A DNA stretch of 64,000 bases from Phycomyces nitens (taxonomy: Eukaryota > Mucoromycota > Mucoromycetes > Mucorales > Phycomycetaceae), in the NCBI GenBank assembly GCA_022702545.1, contig JAHRBC010000008.1, forward strand, positions 1,302,001 to 1,366,000, written 5' to 3'. The position numbers and the translations under genes were made by a program. How positions within the stretch are numbered: position 1 is the first letter of the stretch; each line of letters starts with the position of its first letter. Of the stretch, positions 23,636 to 33,915 are shown piece by piece. The notes beneath the pieces are model-generated. The model did no database searches. It had not been told where the DNA came from and was given only the letters and a program-made list of their open reading frames with translations.

Positions 23636-24826
23636 TCATTGTAGGGATACACCATCCTCAGGAAGTGCAATGCCTCGAGCGGCAAACGAGTACTTGCTGG
23701 CAGCAGTGCCGCGACCACCGGGATCATACATTGGTATGTCTACGTTATCACCAGTGGGGACAGGGGGTCGAGTGGATCCAGCCTTGGATCGAGTAGTCAT
23801 TACCGAAACTGATCGGCGGCGAATGGGCTTGGGAGCCAAAGATATAGGTGCAAGAGTTGTGGTGTCCGATGTCGAACACACGGCTGCACTGGAAGGTGGG
23901 GAAGAGGGAGCATTGGCTTCTGTCTGAAGAGCACGGAGAGCTTCTGCTTCAGCAATCTCCAACTGGATTTGCTCTTGCTGAAGACGCTCGGCCTCAATGG
24001 TGCCGGGATGGGCAGGACAGTCTCTGCCGACCATCTCGTGGCCCAAGACACCACAACGCTTACAGCGGGGTGTACGAGAGGGACGCTTCGTACATGCACG
24101 CAGGAAGTGACCTTCCTCACGGCAATACCCGCACACGGGTGGAATATCCTTGGAACGCAGCTCCACTGCGCAGGAAATGGATCCTTCCAAATGAAGGCGG
24201 CTGGGAAGGGGTTTGGGTGTGTCTAACCCAGATGTGTCCAGAAGGACGGTAGCTTCACCACGGAAAGTTCCACGGTGGGAGACGTAGGCACGCAATTGGA
24301 CAACCTTTCCATACGACTGGAAAGCCTCTTCGATCGGTGCAAGAAGATCAGTTTTGGGATCGCAGGTGCTGATGCGATACATGTTAACCTTCACAATATG
24401 ACTATTGGAAGGCAAACTTGGAGAGGCGACGATTCTGGTGCTCTGAAACACCAGGCCGTCGAAGATGGCTTTCACCCGAGTGGCAAGTTCGATGAAAAGG
24501 GCCTCTGCCAAAAGGTCCTTGGAACGAGTGTAACGCAAGGTCAACGAGGTCATCTGGCCAATATTGTCAGAGAGGACATCATCTACTGCGTTGGCAGGAA
24601 CGAGTTTACCGAGATTGAACAAAACGCTCGATGGATGGATGGTGCTGGCCCAAGCAGCAGATGCTGGATTCACGGAGAGACTCTGGTCAAAACCAGGTGC
24701 AGTAAAGATATGAAGAGACTTGTTCTTCCGACGGGATGGTGTGCTCTGTGCACGGATCGCTGGTTGTTGTACCTGCCATGGGTTGACAGTACTGCCCTGT
24801 GAGTTCGATCCCTCAGGGGTACTCAT
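23636..24826 (-). CDS. LINE ORF1, nucleic-acid-binding protein
   Basis: About 396 residues from the ATG at 24826 (MSTPEGSNSQGS); an in-frame ATG also exists at 24964. It ends with TAG 147 bp before the ORF2 start, the usual ORF1-ORF2 spacing of L1/Tad-like fungal LINEs. Two CCHC-type zinc knuckles are visible (CGYCREEGHFLRAC and CKRCGVLGHEMVGRDC), with a Ser/Pro-rich basic tail. ORF1 proteins coat the element RNA. The reading frame is intact. Confidence 0.82.
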   Translation of the reverse strand: MSTPEGSNSQGSTVNPWQVQQPAIRAQSTPSRRKNKSLHIFTAPGFDQSLSVNPASAAWASTIHPSSVLFNLGKLVPANAVDDVLSDNIGQMTSLTLRYTRSKDLLAEALFIELATRVKAIFDGLVFQSTRIVASPSLPSNSHIVKVNMYRISTCDPKTDLLAPIEEAFQSYGKVVQLRAYVSHRGTFRGEATVLLDTSGLDTPKPLPSRLHLEGSISCAVELRSKDIPPVCGYCREEGHFLRACTKRPSRTPRCKRCGVLGHEMVGRDCPAHPGTIEAERLQQEQIQLEIAEAEALRALQTEANAPSSPPSSAAVCSTSDTTTLAPISLAPKPIRRRSVSVMTTRSKAGSTRPPVPTGDNVDIPMYDPGGRGTAASKYSFAARGIALPEDGVSLQ

Positions 24827-25049
24827 ACTATTTCTTATTTTGGGGATTTGTGTCGGTAGAATATTTATCCGCACAAAACAATTATTTAGCTGTGAAACCG
24901 CTTCTTTTCCTTTATATATTTTTCTCAAGAGAAAAAAGCTGCTGATTGCCAATATTTGGGCCAAGGAGTTGTTAGAGTGGATCGATATTTACTCTCATCT
25001 TCTTTTAACCGTTTGGACCACTTCTTTATATAAGCTAACAAATCCCGTC

Positions 25050-25505
25050 TCAGTAGTTTGGGTCACTCGTAGACTGTATTAATAGTATTTTCAAATATTG
25101 CATTTAGATGTTGATTTGACTATTGATAGATGGAGCTAATGTGGCGAGTGGCTAAGCTTGGATGTCAAAGTATGAATAAACGTTTGACCAAGTTATATTC
25201 TTTGAGAAATGGATTTATTTGTAGATTGTTTGACTTGGATACAATTATTGAAAATAATGTAATTAAAGCGAGTTTTCAAGATATAATGGATATAGGGTTA
25301 TTTTATTTAATATTTTAAATGAGATGGTTTGAAAGGTGATTGAAGTTGAGAGAGGTGTGATTGTAAATTATATGATACACAAAAGATGTTGCTCGTTTGT
25401 CTCTGATATGTATAAAACCTATAAACGATCTTGTAGAACTTTGAAGATTTACTTTACTGGCATGTTAAAATACTTTGACAATTGGGTGTGCGATATTGAA
25501 TAACA
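25050..25505 (-). repeat. Displaced remainder of the F-box gene 2 upstream module
   Basis: Matches 15615-16070 nearly base for base (for example GTATGAATAAACGTTTGACC), as well as 31620-32060 and, inverted, the right palindrome arm. It is the distal part of the module whose proximal part ends at 18936. The match ends near 25505. Confidence 0.75.
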
Positions 25506-26142
25506 CAAGTGACATACAAATTCCAGGTTTTATATAATTTTTTTTTATTTTAGAGTGCATAATGATATTGAATATTAATCTTCTGTTGGACTACTTTTGA
25601 CATCTATAGCTGTCTAGTGTTTTTGGCTTATGATATATATATATTTCGCTTTTCAAAGTATCCCTTAGACACACCGCAGTTCTCTTTAAAGAATATATCC
25701 AACATTAAATAGCTTATAAATTATGTACCTATTTTGTTGGATTCACTTGCAAAGATAATTCAAAAAGTGTTTGATTGAATCGATACAAGCGCTTTGAGAG
25801 GACTAGCCGAATAAAATATTCAAACTATATTGCTAAAATGGAGGTGGACCTTGGTAATTTAAATCATTTTTTTTATTTTGCTTGGAAATCTGAAATGTTT
25901 TATCAGTTTTTCAGAACATATTCCTCGTTTACCAAGAAAAGCACTGCATTTCTTTGGTGATATAAAAGCAATAGCAAGGTCTCTCTTTCTTTTAAGAGAT
26001 CAGATAACAATACAGTGTTTTTGTTTTATTCATTATAAATGTTATTTCTTCCAAGGAAAAAGGCATATTACAAGCCAAAAGATATCATGGGGTTTTAAAC
26101 GTTTTACTATTATTATTATTATCTTTCGATCACTTCTGAGTA
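25506..26142. other. Intergenic region with a possible Tc1-like end
   Basis: Between the displaced module and the 3' end of F-box gene 3. The minus strand of about 25540-25640 resembles the 3' end of the decayed Tc1-like copy at 39.6 kb (a GTCCAACA..TTAATA motif). Otherwise AT-rich, nothing recognised. Confidence 0.35.
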
Positions 26143-27963
26143 CTAATCATCACAAGTATAATCGATCTCAAAACTAGATACATAGCCAAATTCTATCTTT
26201 GTATAGTTAGAATAACTATTGTATCTCCAATCATCGTACCCAATATTTCTTGTATTTCCCAAATTTCTAATATTTTTAGTGATTATTTTGTTGACTTTAT
26301 GGTCTGAGACGAATTCTTTGTAGGTGGATTCGTATTCTGCTGTAACTCTCACCAGTCTACCCTCATACGTTTTAAACAAATCAAAATGAAATTTTCTAGG
26401 TGGATCACCAAGAGCCTGTAATGCATTAGAATCGTAGTCTTGTTTTGGAGGCATATTGTCAATTGGTCGAGTAATAAGAATCGTGCTTATATCTTCATTT
26501 TTCAACTTTTCGTCTTCTATGATAAAGCCTGTCATTCTTATACGCACTGTCTTAAGTCGGCTGTAGGTCATATCAATAAAGTCGCGTCCCGGTGTTGTGA
26601 ATTTGCCGCATACTGTTGAAGATCGCAAATACAACCCATCCAAACTTCTGCAGTGGAATGACAGAAACCGGAGAACATCCGATGTAAGGCTTGTACCACT
26701 AACTTCAAACGACTGGAGCGCAAATCTGTCTGAATTGTAGAGTTCACCTTTAAGACTGACACAGCTGTCAACGAGTAAAATTGATCTTAAGTTGGGCGCT
26801 GCACATAGTAGGGTATCGATTTCACAAGACATGGAAGTTTTAATATACAGATAAACCAGATTGCAAAGGGCGCAATTTATATCCATATGTATTTTCTCGA
26901 TTGAACCTGTACTTGGACATGAAAGATGAAAATTTTCGATGGTCTTTGAGAATCTTGGGAGACAGACTTCTGTGGCATGTTTCAAAATATCACTAGGATC
27001 AAGAGACGAGGTGATATTGTCTGTAAATATAAAACTAATCAATAAACGCTTTAAAGGAATACTGTGAAAATGGAGTATATCCCAGAAAAGTAGATATTCG
27101 TTTTCAACTAAATCATGACATTGAAAATCCAATTTTGTAAGGTGTTGAAATGGCAGAGGCACTTGTTGGAACAGTGATATCGTATCGCTTCTTTTTTTAT
27201 TGATTTCACTTTGGAGGTTTGATGCCGTAAAGTCGAGTGTGTGCAGATTGGGATATTTGCGTGCAAAATAACATAGCCATCGATGGTCCGTATTTTTAGT
27301 GGTTATTTCCAGGCTTCTCATATTTGTGACTGGTGATACTTTTGTCATACGTTCAATGTCTGTTTCGGAAAGCGTCAATAGATTTGTACATAATCCCAAA
27401 TGTCTAAGGTGTTTCAAATGCGAGTGAATGGTTTCAAAGTCGTCTAATGAGAACGATGCTTGTAAATTTTGCTGGTGTATAGTAAAAACCCGCAGCCGTC
27501 TCAAGAGGGGTAGACATTTAATAATTTTAATAAGCTTATTATTGATGTCGTCAGGTATCTCAAGATAAATGATGTAGAGTTCCGTCAATGATCTCCATAT
27601 ATTCCAATCAGTAGTGACTCCAAAATTGACGGGGGATATGGAATGCTCATCCAAATAAAGATACTTTATATTCGGAAAGGTTTTCTGCAGGATGTGGAGC
27701 TGTTCGTCTGTTGTTTCCGTGTCAGATATTATTTTCAAATCTCGTACAAGGAATCGCGTTTTTAAGCAAGGTGGTTGAACATATTGGGGAGGATTAATAA
27801 TGTCTTTTAATAAGCGCCGATCTACCACTAGATCAGAGTGTAGGGAATCATGAAAGAGTTCTTTCCATGACTTGCAAACTAGAGAGCAAGAGGTTCTGTC
27901 CTCGAGAGAAAGAATTTTCGTCAGCCTATGTATTATTTCTCGAGGAAGGTCGGTTATTAGCAT
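26143..27963 (-). CDS. F-box/LRR-like protein 3
   Basis: Single exon, 606 residues, intact. The F-box (residues 3-45, LPREIIHRLTKILSLEDR, SLVCKSWKELFHDSLH) is followed by a leucine-rich body with the shared anchor DHRWLCYFARKYPNLHTL. It is the most divergent of the five block members: the C-terminal third (from ~470) is only patchily like the others and the last residues (SFEIDYTCDD) differ, although DNMPPKQDYDSN is kept. Start at 27963 by alignment with the paralogues (MLITDLPREII); TATA-like box 74 bp upstream. Probable SCF substrate receptor, target unknown. Its upstream module is interrupted at about 28154-28690. Confidence 0.85.
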   Translation of the reverse strand: MLITDLPREIIHRLTKILSLEDRTSCSLVCKSWKELFHDSLHSDLVVDRRLLKDIINPPQYVQPPCLKTRFLVRDLKIISDTETTDEQLHILQKTFPNIKYLYLDEHSISPVNFGVTTDWNIWRSLTELYIIYLEIPDDINNKLIKIIKCLPLLRRLRVFTIHQQNLQASFSLDDFETIHSHLKHLRHLGLCTNLLTLSETDIERMTKVSPVTNMRSLEITTKNTDHRWLCYFARKYPNLHTLDFTASNLQSEINKKRSDTISLFQQVPLPFQHLTKLDFQCHDLVENEYLLFWDILHFHSIPLKRLLISFIFTDNITSSLDPSDILKHATEVCLPRFSKTIENFHLSCPSTGSIEKIHMDINCALCNLVYLYIKTSMSCEIDTLLCAAPNLRSILLVDSCVSLKGELYNSDRFALQSFEVSGTSLTSDVLRFLSFHCRSLDGLYLRSSTVCGKFTTPGRDFIDMTYSRLKTVRIRMTGFIIEDEKLKNEDISTILITRPIDNMPPKQDYDSNALQALGDPPRKFHFDLFKTYEGRLVRVTAEYESTYKEFVSDHKVNKIITKNIRNLGNTRNIGYDDWRYNSYSNYTKIEFGYVSSFEIDYTCDD

Positions 27964-28037
27964 AATATATAAATATATAAAGAGAAATATTTGGAATATA
28001 GAGATAATGGAAAGAGAGCCGTTAATACTTTTCGAGT

Positions 28038-28048
28038 GCTTAAATAGC
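28038..28048 (-). promoter_or_regulatory. TATA-like box of F-box gene 3
   Basis: GCTATTTAAGC on the minus strand, one base different from the other four copies, with 74 nt between it and the ATG. Confidence 0.5.
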
Positions 28049-28153
28049 CTTTTCTTCCAACTCTATAATGTCAACAAATCAAAGGAGTCATAGTGTATTG
28101 TAGGACAGAGGTACAATGCGCAGTAAGTCGAAATAGGAAATATACTAGTTTGC

Positions 28154-28690
28154 CCCTTGACAAGTGTTGAGTTGGTTTTGTGGTGCAACGTTGTCAGATA
28201 CAAAAATAATTAAGGGTTGCCACCGAGTTCAGAAGGCAAAAATGTATATAAAAATGGATGACTTACTGTGATAACGCTCGGGTCTATCCAACAGTAGAGA
28301 GATTGGGGTAGAATGTATACAAAGAAGACAAATATAACAAGAAGTATGCTTATAATTATCACGAAGAGTTATTATAAGTCAGTGACGATGAAATAAATGT
28401 GTAAAGAATACAATCAGGGTTCGATCAATATGAAATAAAGATAGATAAAGATAAAGATAGAGATAGAGATGATGTTTTATTATTGCTTCATATGAAGCCT
28501 TTTGTACTGAAGAAATCTATACTATTTCATTATAACTTCTTCTAAGTATCGTTGATGATGTTATACCATGCGCAAAGGTACTTCTTCCACTAGGGTACCT
28601 CTTGCATATGGGTTAAAGAAAATCCAACAAAAGTCGTCATACTCTTGCAGGATGTTCGTGGTCTGAACGGAACCAAAACGAGACACACCG
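28154..28690. mobile_element. Insertion of about 0.5 kb in the gene 3 upstream module
   Basis: Module sequence matching the paralogues is present on both sides (ATATACTAGTTT before, ACTTTTGTACTTC after) but is separated by about 535 bp absent from the other copies. The inserted DNA starts near TGTTGAGTTGG, ends near GAGACACA (TG...CA) and contains AATAAA motifs and an AGATAAAGATAGAGAT simple repeat, which would suit a solo LTR. No clear target duplication. Confidence 0.4.
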
Positions 28691-29435
28691 TTTCACACTT
28701 TTGTACTTCATTTGGAGGACCTCCAATTCATGTGTTCAAAAAGTACAATCTTGGCCTTATTATTAGGATGTAGTTAGTATGTTTGTAGATTATTAGCACT
28801 ATACAGATATTTGTTAGTTGTCTCGAATGGCCATTACGGCTAGAGCTTTAGTGGTTTGGTTCACACATAGCTCTTATTAATATATGTCCTAGATATCGAT
28901 TTTAGGCGATAATTTGACTATTGGTAGATGGGGCTAATGTGGCGAATAGTCAATGCTGTATTTTCGGGTAAGAAAAAAAAGTAGAACGATAAAATATAAT
29001 ATCGATGGTAGTGAGTACTTTGAGACTTTGTATAAGCTCGTCTTCATTATGATACACAATTTGCTGCTCTTTATATACTTTTGCAATATTATATTGCCCT
29101 AATGTCTTGAACTTCCCGGCATATATAATTTTTTCTACCATATTTAGATATTATAAAATTGCTGTTGCTAAGCCTAATGTCTGTACTAACATTTTGGCGT
29201 ATAATAAATCAAACATTATACCTCATTAGCTCATGGCTATGACATACTCTTTTTACCTAGAACTTGACATTTTCTTGATTATTTTAGCTCTCTCGTGAGG
29301 TAACATCAGTATAGTACCGAGTACAGTTATTATTGGTGTGATTATATTATCAAATATGATCTATATGCCGTAGTGACCAAGTGAGTATCCACTAATCCCT
29401 CAGGATATAGAAATGCACACAGTAATCTTGCTGAA
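28691..29435. other. Diverged module remnant and 3' flank of the gene 4 pseudogene
   Basis: 28691-28945 is a diverged copy of the shared upstream module (TGTTTGTAG, GGCTAATGTGGCGA motifs recognisable). 28950-29435 has no match to the 3' flanks of genes 1, 2 or 5 and no gene; the left palindrome arm therefore ends at about the gene 4 stop. Confidence 0.5.
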
Positions 29436-31281
29436 TCACCACATGTAGAGCTCGTCCCCATATGTACAGAACTCGATCCTATAATCAGCTACATAACCAA
29501 GCTCTATCTTTGTATATCCAAAAACACAATCGCTGTCCCAAATAACGCCTGCTAGTCTTTTAGTTTTATCAAAGTCACTCTTGCTAGTGATTCTTTTGTT
29601 TTCTTCATAGTTTAAAACAAATGTTTCGACACGGGAGCCTTGTTCTGATGAGATATACCACATTTCCTTATTACAATTGGTATAAAACCAATCATTATAA
29701 GCTTTGACAGGTAAATCATCACCAATAACCGGCAATACATTAGGATCGTTGTCTTGTTTTGGAGGAAAATCTTCAATTGGTCGAGTAACGAGAGTTATAT
29801 CCAAGTTTTCTAGACATCCGTTGTTGTCTTGCATAATAAATTCTGTATCTTCTATATACAGTTTTTCTAATCGGGTGTAGGTCATATCAATAAGCTGGCA
29901 CCCGGGTGTTGTAAAGTTGCCATGTATCGTTGCATACTTTAAAGTCATCTCATTTAAACTTCTGCAGTGGAATGACAGAAACCGAAGAGCATCTGCTGTA
30001 ATTTCTGTATTATGTACTGAGAACGACTGGAGTCCAAATCTGTTTGAATTGTAGAGTTCGTCTTTAAGTTTGATATCACTTTCGTCAAATTCGAGTGATT
30101 TCAATCAAGACGCTGCACATAAAAGGGTATCAATGTCAACAGACGTGCAAGAGATAATTCTCAGCTCAACTAGACTGTAAAAGATGTCCTTTATCTCCGT
30201 AAGGCCGATTAGGGTTGAATATGTATGTGGACATTCCAGATAAAATGACTCGATGATCTTTGAGAATCCCGCAAGACAAACTTCTGCAATTTGTTTGGGA
30301 ATATGACAAGGATTATCAGGAGAAGTGACACTATACGGTAAGTTAATGATAACCCGTAAATGCTTTAACGGTACATTGTGAAAACGGATTATATCCCAGA
30401 AAAGTAGATGATTATTCCCAGCCCAATTTGAATAGTTGAAAGTTAATTTTGTTAGGTGTTGAAATGGCAGAGGAACTTGCTGGAACAAGGCTATCGTATC
30501 GCTTCTTTTTTCATTGATTTCAGGCAGAATGTTTGATGCAGAGAATCTGAGTGTGTGTAGATTGGGATATTTACGAGCGAAATAGCATAGCCATCGATGG
30601 TTTATATTTTCAGAACTTATATAAAGGTTTTTCATATTTTTTTCTGGGGATACGTTTGTCATACGTTCAATGTCTGTTTCGGATAGGGTCAATAGATTCG
30701 AACGTAGTCTCAAGTGTTCAAGGTGTTTTAAATGCGAGTGAATGGTTTCAAAGTCGTCTAATGAGAACGATGCTTGTATATCTCTCCCGTACTTAACACT
30801 GATCTCCAGTCGCCTCAAGAGGGGTAAACACAGAATTGTTTTCACGAGTTTTTTTAGTGATGTCAGGCACAGGTTTCTGGTCCAAAGAAATGTAGAGCTC
30901 TGTCAATAATCTCCAGATATTCCAGTCGGCAGTAACTCCAAAGTGTTTTGGACGTATTGCGTCTGGCTCAATTAGAAGATATTTTATATTCGGAAATGTT
31001 TGTTGCAGTATGTAGAGCTTTTCGCCTGTTACTTTTGTAAAACATCTTATACCCAAATTTCGTACAAGTAACCGATTTTTTAGGCACGGTGGTTGATTAT
31101 CTTGGGTAAGATTAACAAGGCTGTTTAATGAATATGGGTTTATCACTAGATCAGAGTGCAGGTAATCCTGAAAGATTTCATTCCATGATTCGCAAACTAG
31201 AGAGCAAGAGATTTTGTCTTCAAGAGAAAGAAGTTCCGTAATTTGCTCTATTATTTCTCGAGGAAGATCGGATAAAAGCAT
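29436..31281 (-). pseudogene. F-box/LRR-like gene 4, inactivated
   Basis: Mirror partner of gene 5 in the inverted repeat. The start (MLLSDLPREIIEQ) and TATA-like box match gene 5 exactly, but two lesions break the frame. A run of seven T at 30849-30855 (six at the mirrored site of gene 5) shifts the frame after ~160 codons. An in-frame TGA at 30105-30107 stands where gene 2 has CGA. The three open pieces (31281 to ~30793, 30845 to 30105, 30104 to 29436) otherwise cover the whole family length, including PPKQDNDPNVLP and the C-terminal GYVADYRIEF. Decay looks recent. A truncated F-box-only protein of about 165 residues could still be made. Confidence 0.85.
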
Positions 31282-31352
31282 AATACATATATAAAAAAGA
31301 GATATTTGGAATAAAGAGTTAATGGAAAGAGAGGTTTTAATGATTTTCAAGC

Positions 31353-31363
31353 GTTTAAATAGC
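31353..31363 (-). promoter_or_regulatory. TATA-like box of F-box pseudogene 4
   Basis: GCTATTTAAAC on the minus strand, with 71 nt between it and the ATG; exact mirror of 33834-33844. Confidence 0.5.
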
Positions 31364-32480
31364 TTTTTTTTTCAACTCTAATTCTACTAAAGCAAAGGAG
31401 GCGCAGTATATTGTAGAACAGGGTACAATCCGTAATAAGTGAAACTGAGAAATGTACCAGTTTGGCACTTTTGTACTTTGTCCTTTGGTGTATCTCTAAT
31501 AACTGTGCTCAGCAAGTAAAATCTTAGCCTTTTTAGGATCTATTGAGTATGTTTGTAGGTCTTTCAGTGACAATGCTAGTAGATCGTTTTTTGGGTTTAT
31601 GGTACAGCTAGAACTTTAGTAGCTTGGGTCACTCGTAGACTATATTAATAGTATTTTCAGATATTGGGTTTAGATGTTGATTGGACTATTGATGGATGAA
31701 GCTAATGTGGCGAGTGGCCAAGTTTGGGTATTGAAGTATGAATAAACGTTTGGCCAAGTTATATTCTGTGGAAAATGGGTTTATTTGTAAATTGTTTGAC
31801 TTGGATACCATTATTGAGAATATTGTAATTAAAGCGAGTTTTCAATATATAATGGATAGAGGGTTATTTTACTGAATATTTTAAATGAGATTATTTGAAA
31901 GGTGATTGAAGTTGAGAGAGGTGTGATTGTAAATTGCATTATATACAAAATATGTTACTCGTTTGTCTCTGATCTATATAAAGCATATAAATTATCATGT
32001 AGAACTTTGAAGATTTACTTTACTAGCACATTAAAATACTTTGACAATGGAGTGTCCAATATTGAATAGCATCGTTTCGGAAGAAATCATCCTTTTCAAT
32101 ATATTTATATTGTTGATTAATTATTACTAATACAAAGTTACTAGAAGAACATTGAGGTCTCGTAAGCCCTGTCATAAGGTGTGAATAAAGGGTATTGCTT
32201 TACAGTAATCTTATTCTTCATGTATACAAACAGTTGATCCATGAACTTGATATCATAAAGTGTATCTTGTGTAGTCTACATAATAAGAGTAAGATCTTTA
32301 TTCAATATGAGATGGATCTACATTTATATTTTCCTAAAAACTAGTCATATATTATACATGAAAAAATAACGCTTTTCGTATGCTTGCTTATATATATTCT
32401 TTGGTCAGAGCCTCTCTTAACCGCTTTAGTAGTGTAGGTTAGATTGGATTTGTGCCCATATTGCCGTCTAATCCATTTCA

Positions 32481-32716
32481 TATATACCACGTCATGACTG
32501 ACCATTATACAACAGAGATTTTAATTCCAAAGGAATTTGAACAATGGTATAACCATAATATTTTTACTTTCCTTAAATATTTTGTAAAGGTACACTTGTA
32601 TTTTTATTCTTATTTCCCAAACAATATAATGCTATAATGTCGGAAAGATTTGAATTTAGACTTTAGACATTGAGTGGGTATTAAAAAGTTTTGACTTGAG
32701 CCCAATCGAGAACATT
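32481..32716. other. Spacer of the inverted repeat
   Basis: 236 bp of unique AT-rich sequence between arms. Homology stops abruptly on both sides after the shared ATCCATTTCA. No gene or transposon recognised inside. Confidence 0.85.
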
Positions 32717-33833
32717 TGAAATGGATTAGACGGCAATATGGGCACAAAGCCAATCTAACCTACACTACTAAAGCGGTTAAGAGAGGCTCTGACCAAAGAA
32801 TATATATAAGCAAGCATACGAAAAGCGTTATTTTTTCATGTATAATATATGACTAGTTTTTAGGAAAATATAAATGTAGATCCATCTCATATTGAATAAA
32901 GATCTTACTCTTATTATGTAGACTACACAAGATACACTTTATGATATCAAGTTCATGGATCAACTGTTTGTATACATGAAGAATAAGATTACTGTAAAGC
33001 AATACCCTTTATTCACACCTTATGACAGGGCTTACGAGACCTCAATGTTCTTCTAGTAACTTTGTATTAGTAATAATTAATCAACAATATAAATATATTG
33101 AAAAGGATGATTTCTTCCGAAACGATGCTATTCAATATTGGACACTCCATTGTCAAAGTATTTTAATGTGCTAGTAAAGTAAATCTTCAAAGTTCTACAT
33201 GATAATTTATATGCTTTATATAGATCAGAGACAAACGAGTAACATATTTTGTATATAATGCAATTTACAATCACACCTCTCTCAACTTCAATCACCTTTC
33301 AAATAATCTCATTTAAAATATTCAGTAAAATAACCCTCTATCCATTATATATTGAAAACTCGCTTTAATTACAATATTCTCAATAATGGTATCCAAGTCA
33401 AACAATTTACAAATAAACCCATTTTCCACAGAATATAACTTGGCCAAACGTTTATTCATACTTCAATACCCAAACTTGGCCACTCGCCACATTAGCTTCA
33501 TCCATCAATAGTCCAATCAACATCTAAACCCAATATCTGAAAATACTATTAATATAGTCTACGAGTGACCCAAGCTACTAAAGTTCTAGCTGTACCATAA
33601 ACCCAAAAAACGATCTACTAGCATTGTCACTGAAAGACCTACAAACATACTCAATAGATCCTAAAAAGGCCAAGATTTTACTTGCTGAGCACAGTTATTA
33701 GAGATACACCAAAGGACAAAGTACAAAAGTGCCAAACTGGTACATTTCTCAGTTTCACTTATTACGGATTGTACCCTGTTCTACAATATACTGCGCCTCC
33801 TTTGCTTTAGTAGAATTAGAGTTGAAAAAAAAA

Positions 33834-33844
33834 GCTATTTAAAC
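33834..33844 (+). promoter_or_regulatory. TATA-like box of F-box gene 5
   Basis: GCTATTTAAAC, with 71 nt between it and the ATG at 33916. Confidence 0.55.
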
Positions 33845-33915
33845 GCTTGAAAATCATTAAAACCTCTCTTTCCATTAACTCTTTATTCCAAATATCTCTT
33901 TTTTATATATGTATT

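Larger units (their letters stand above)
19605..25050 (-). mobile_element. LINE-type non-LTR retrotransposon, nearly full length
   Basis: About 5.4 kb on the minus strand: 5' leader (24827-25050), ORF1 with zinc knuckles, 147-bp gap, ORF2 with endonuclease, reverse transcriptase and a C-terminal zinc-binding region, 3' UTR with a hairpin and an A-rich tail (A-run at about 19609-19618, read on the minus strand). It sits inside the upstream module of F-box gene 2: the module stops near 18936 and resumes near 25050. The extra 18936-19605 stretch contains the LTR-like sequence. One in-frame stop in ORF2 is the only coding defect seen, so it is young but probably inactive. Ends are estimated from paralogous flanks. 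Confidence 0.8.
29436..32480. repeat. Left arm of large inverted repeat
   Basis: Reverse-complementary to 32717-35745 about an axis at 32598.5 (position p pairs with 65197 minus p). The register holds without any net indel from the spacer to the start codons (31281 with 33916) and the TATA-like boxes. In the roughly 1.2 kb between spacer and ATG I found two mismatches (32448, 31526). The gene body is clearly less similar. Confidence 0.9.

Noticed and set aside
33847..33915. 23-residue N-terminal extension of F-box gene 5
   Set aside because: The upstream ATG lies almost on the TATA-like box; gene 3 lacks the extension and genes 1 and 2 do not keep it in frame with an ATG.
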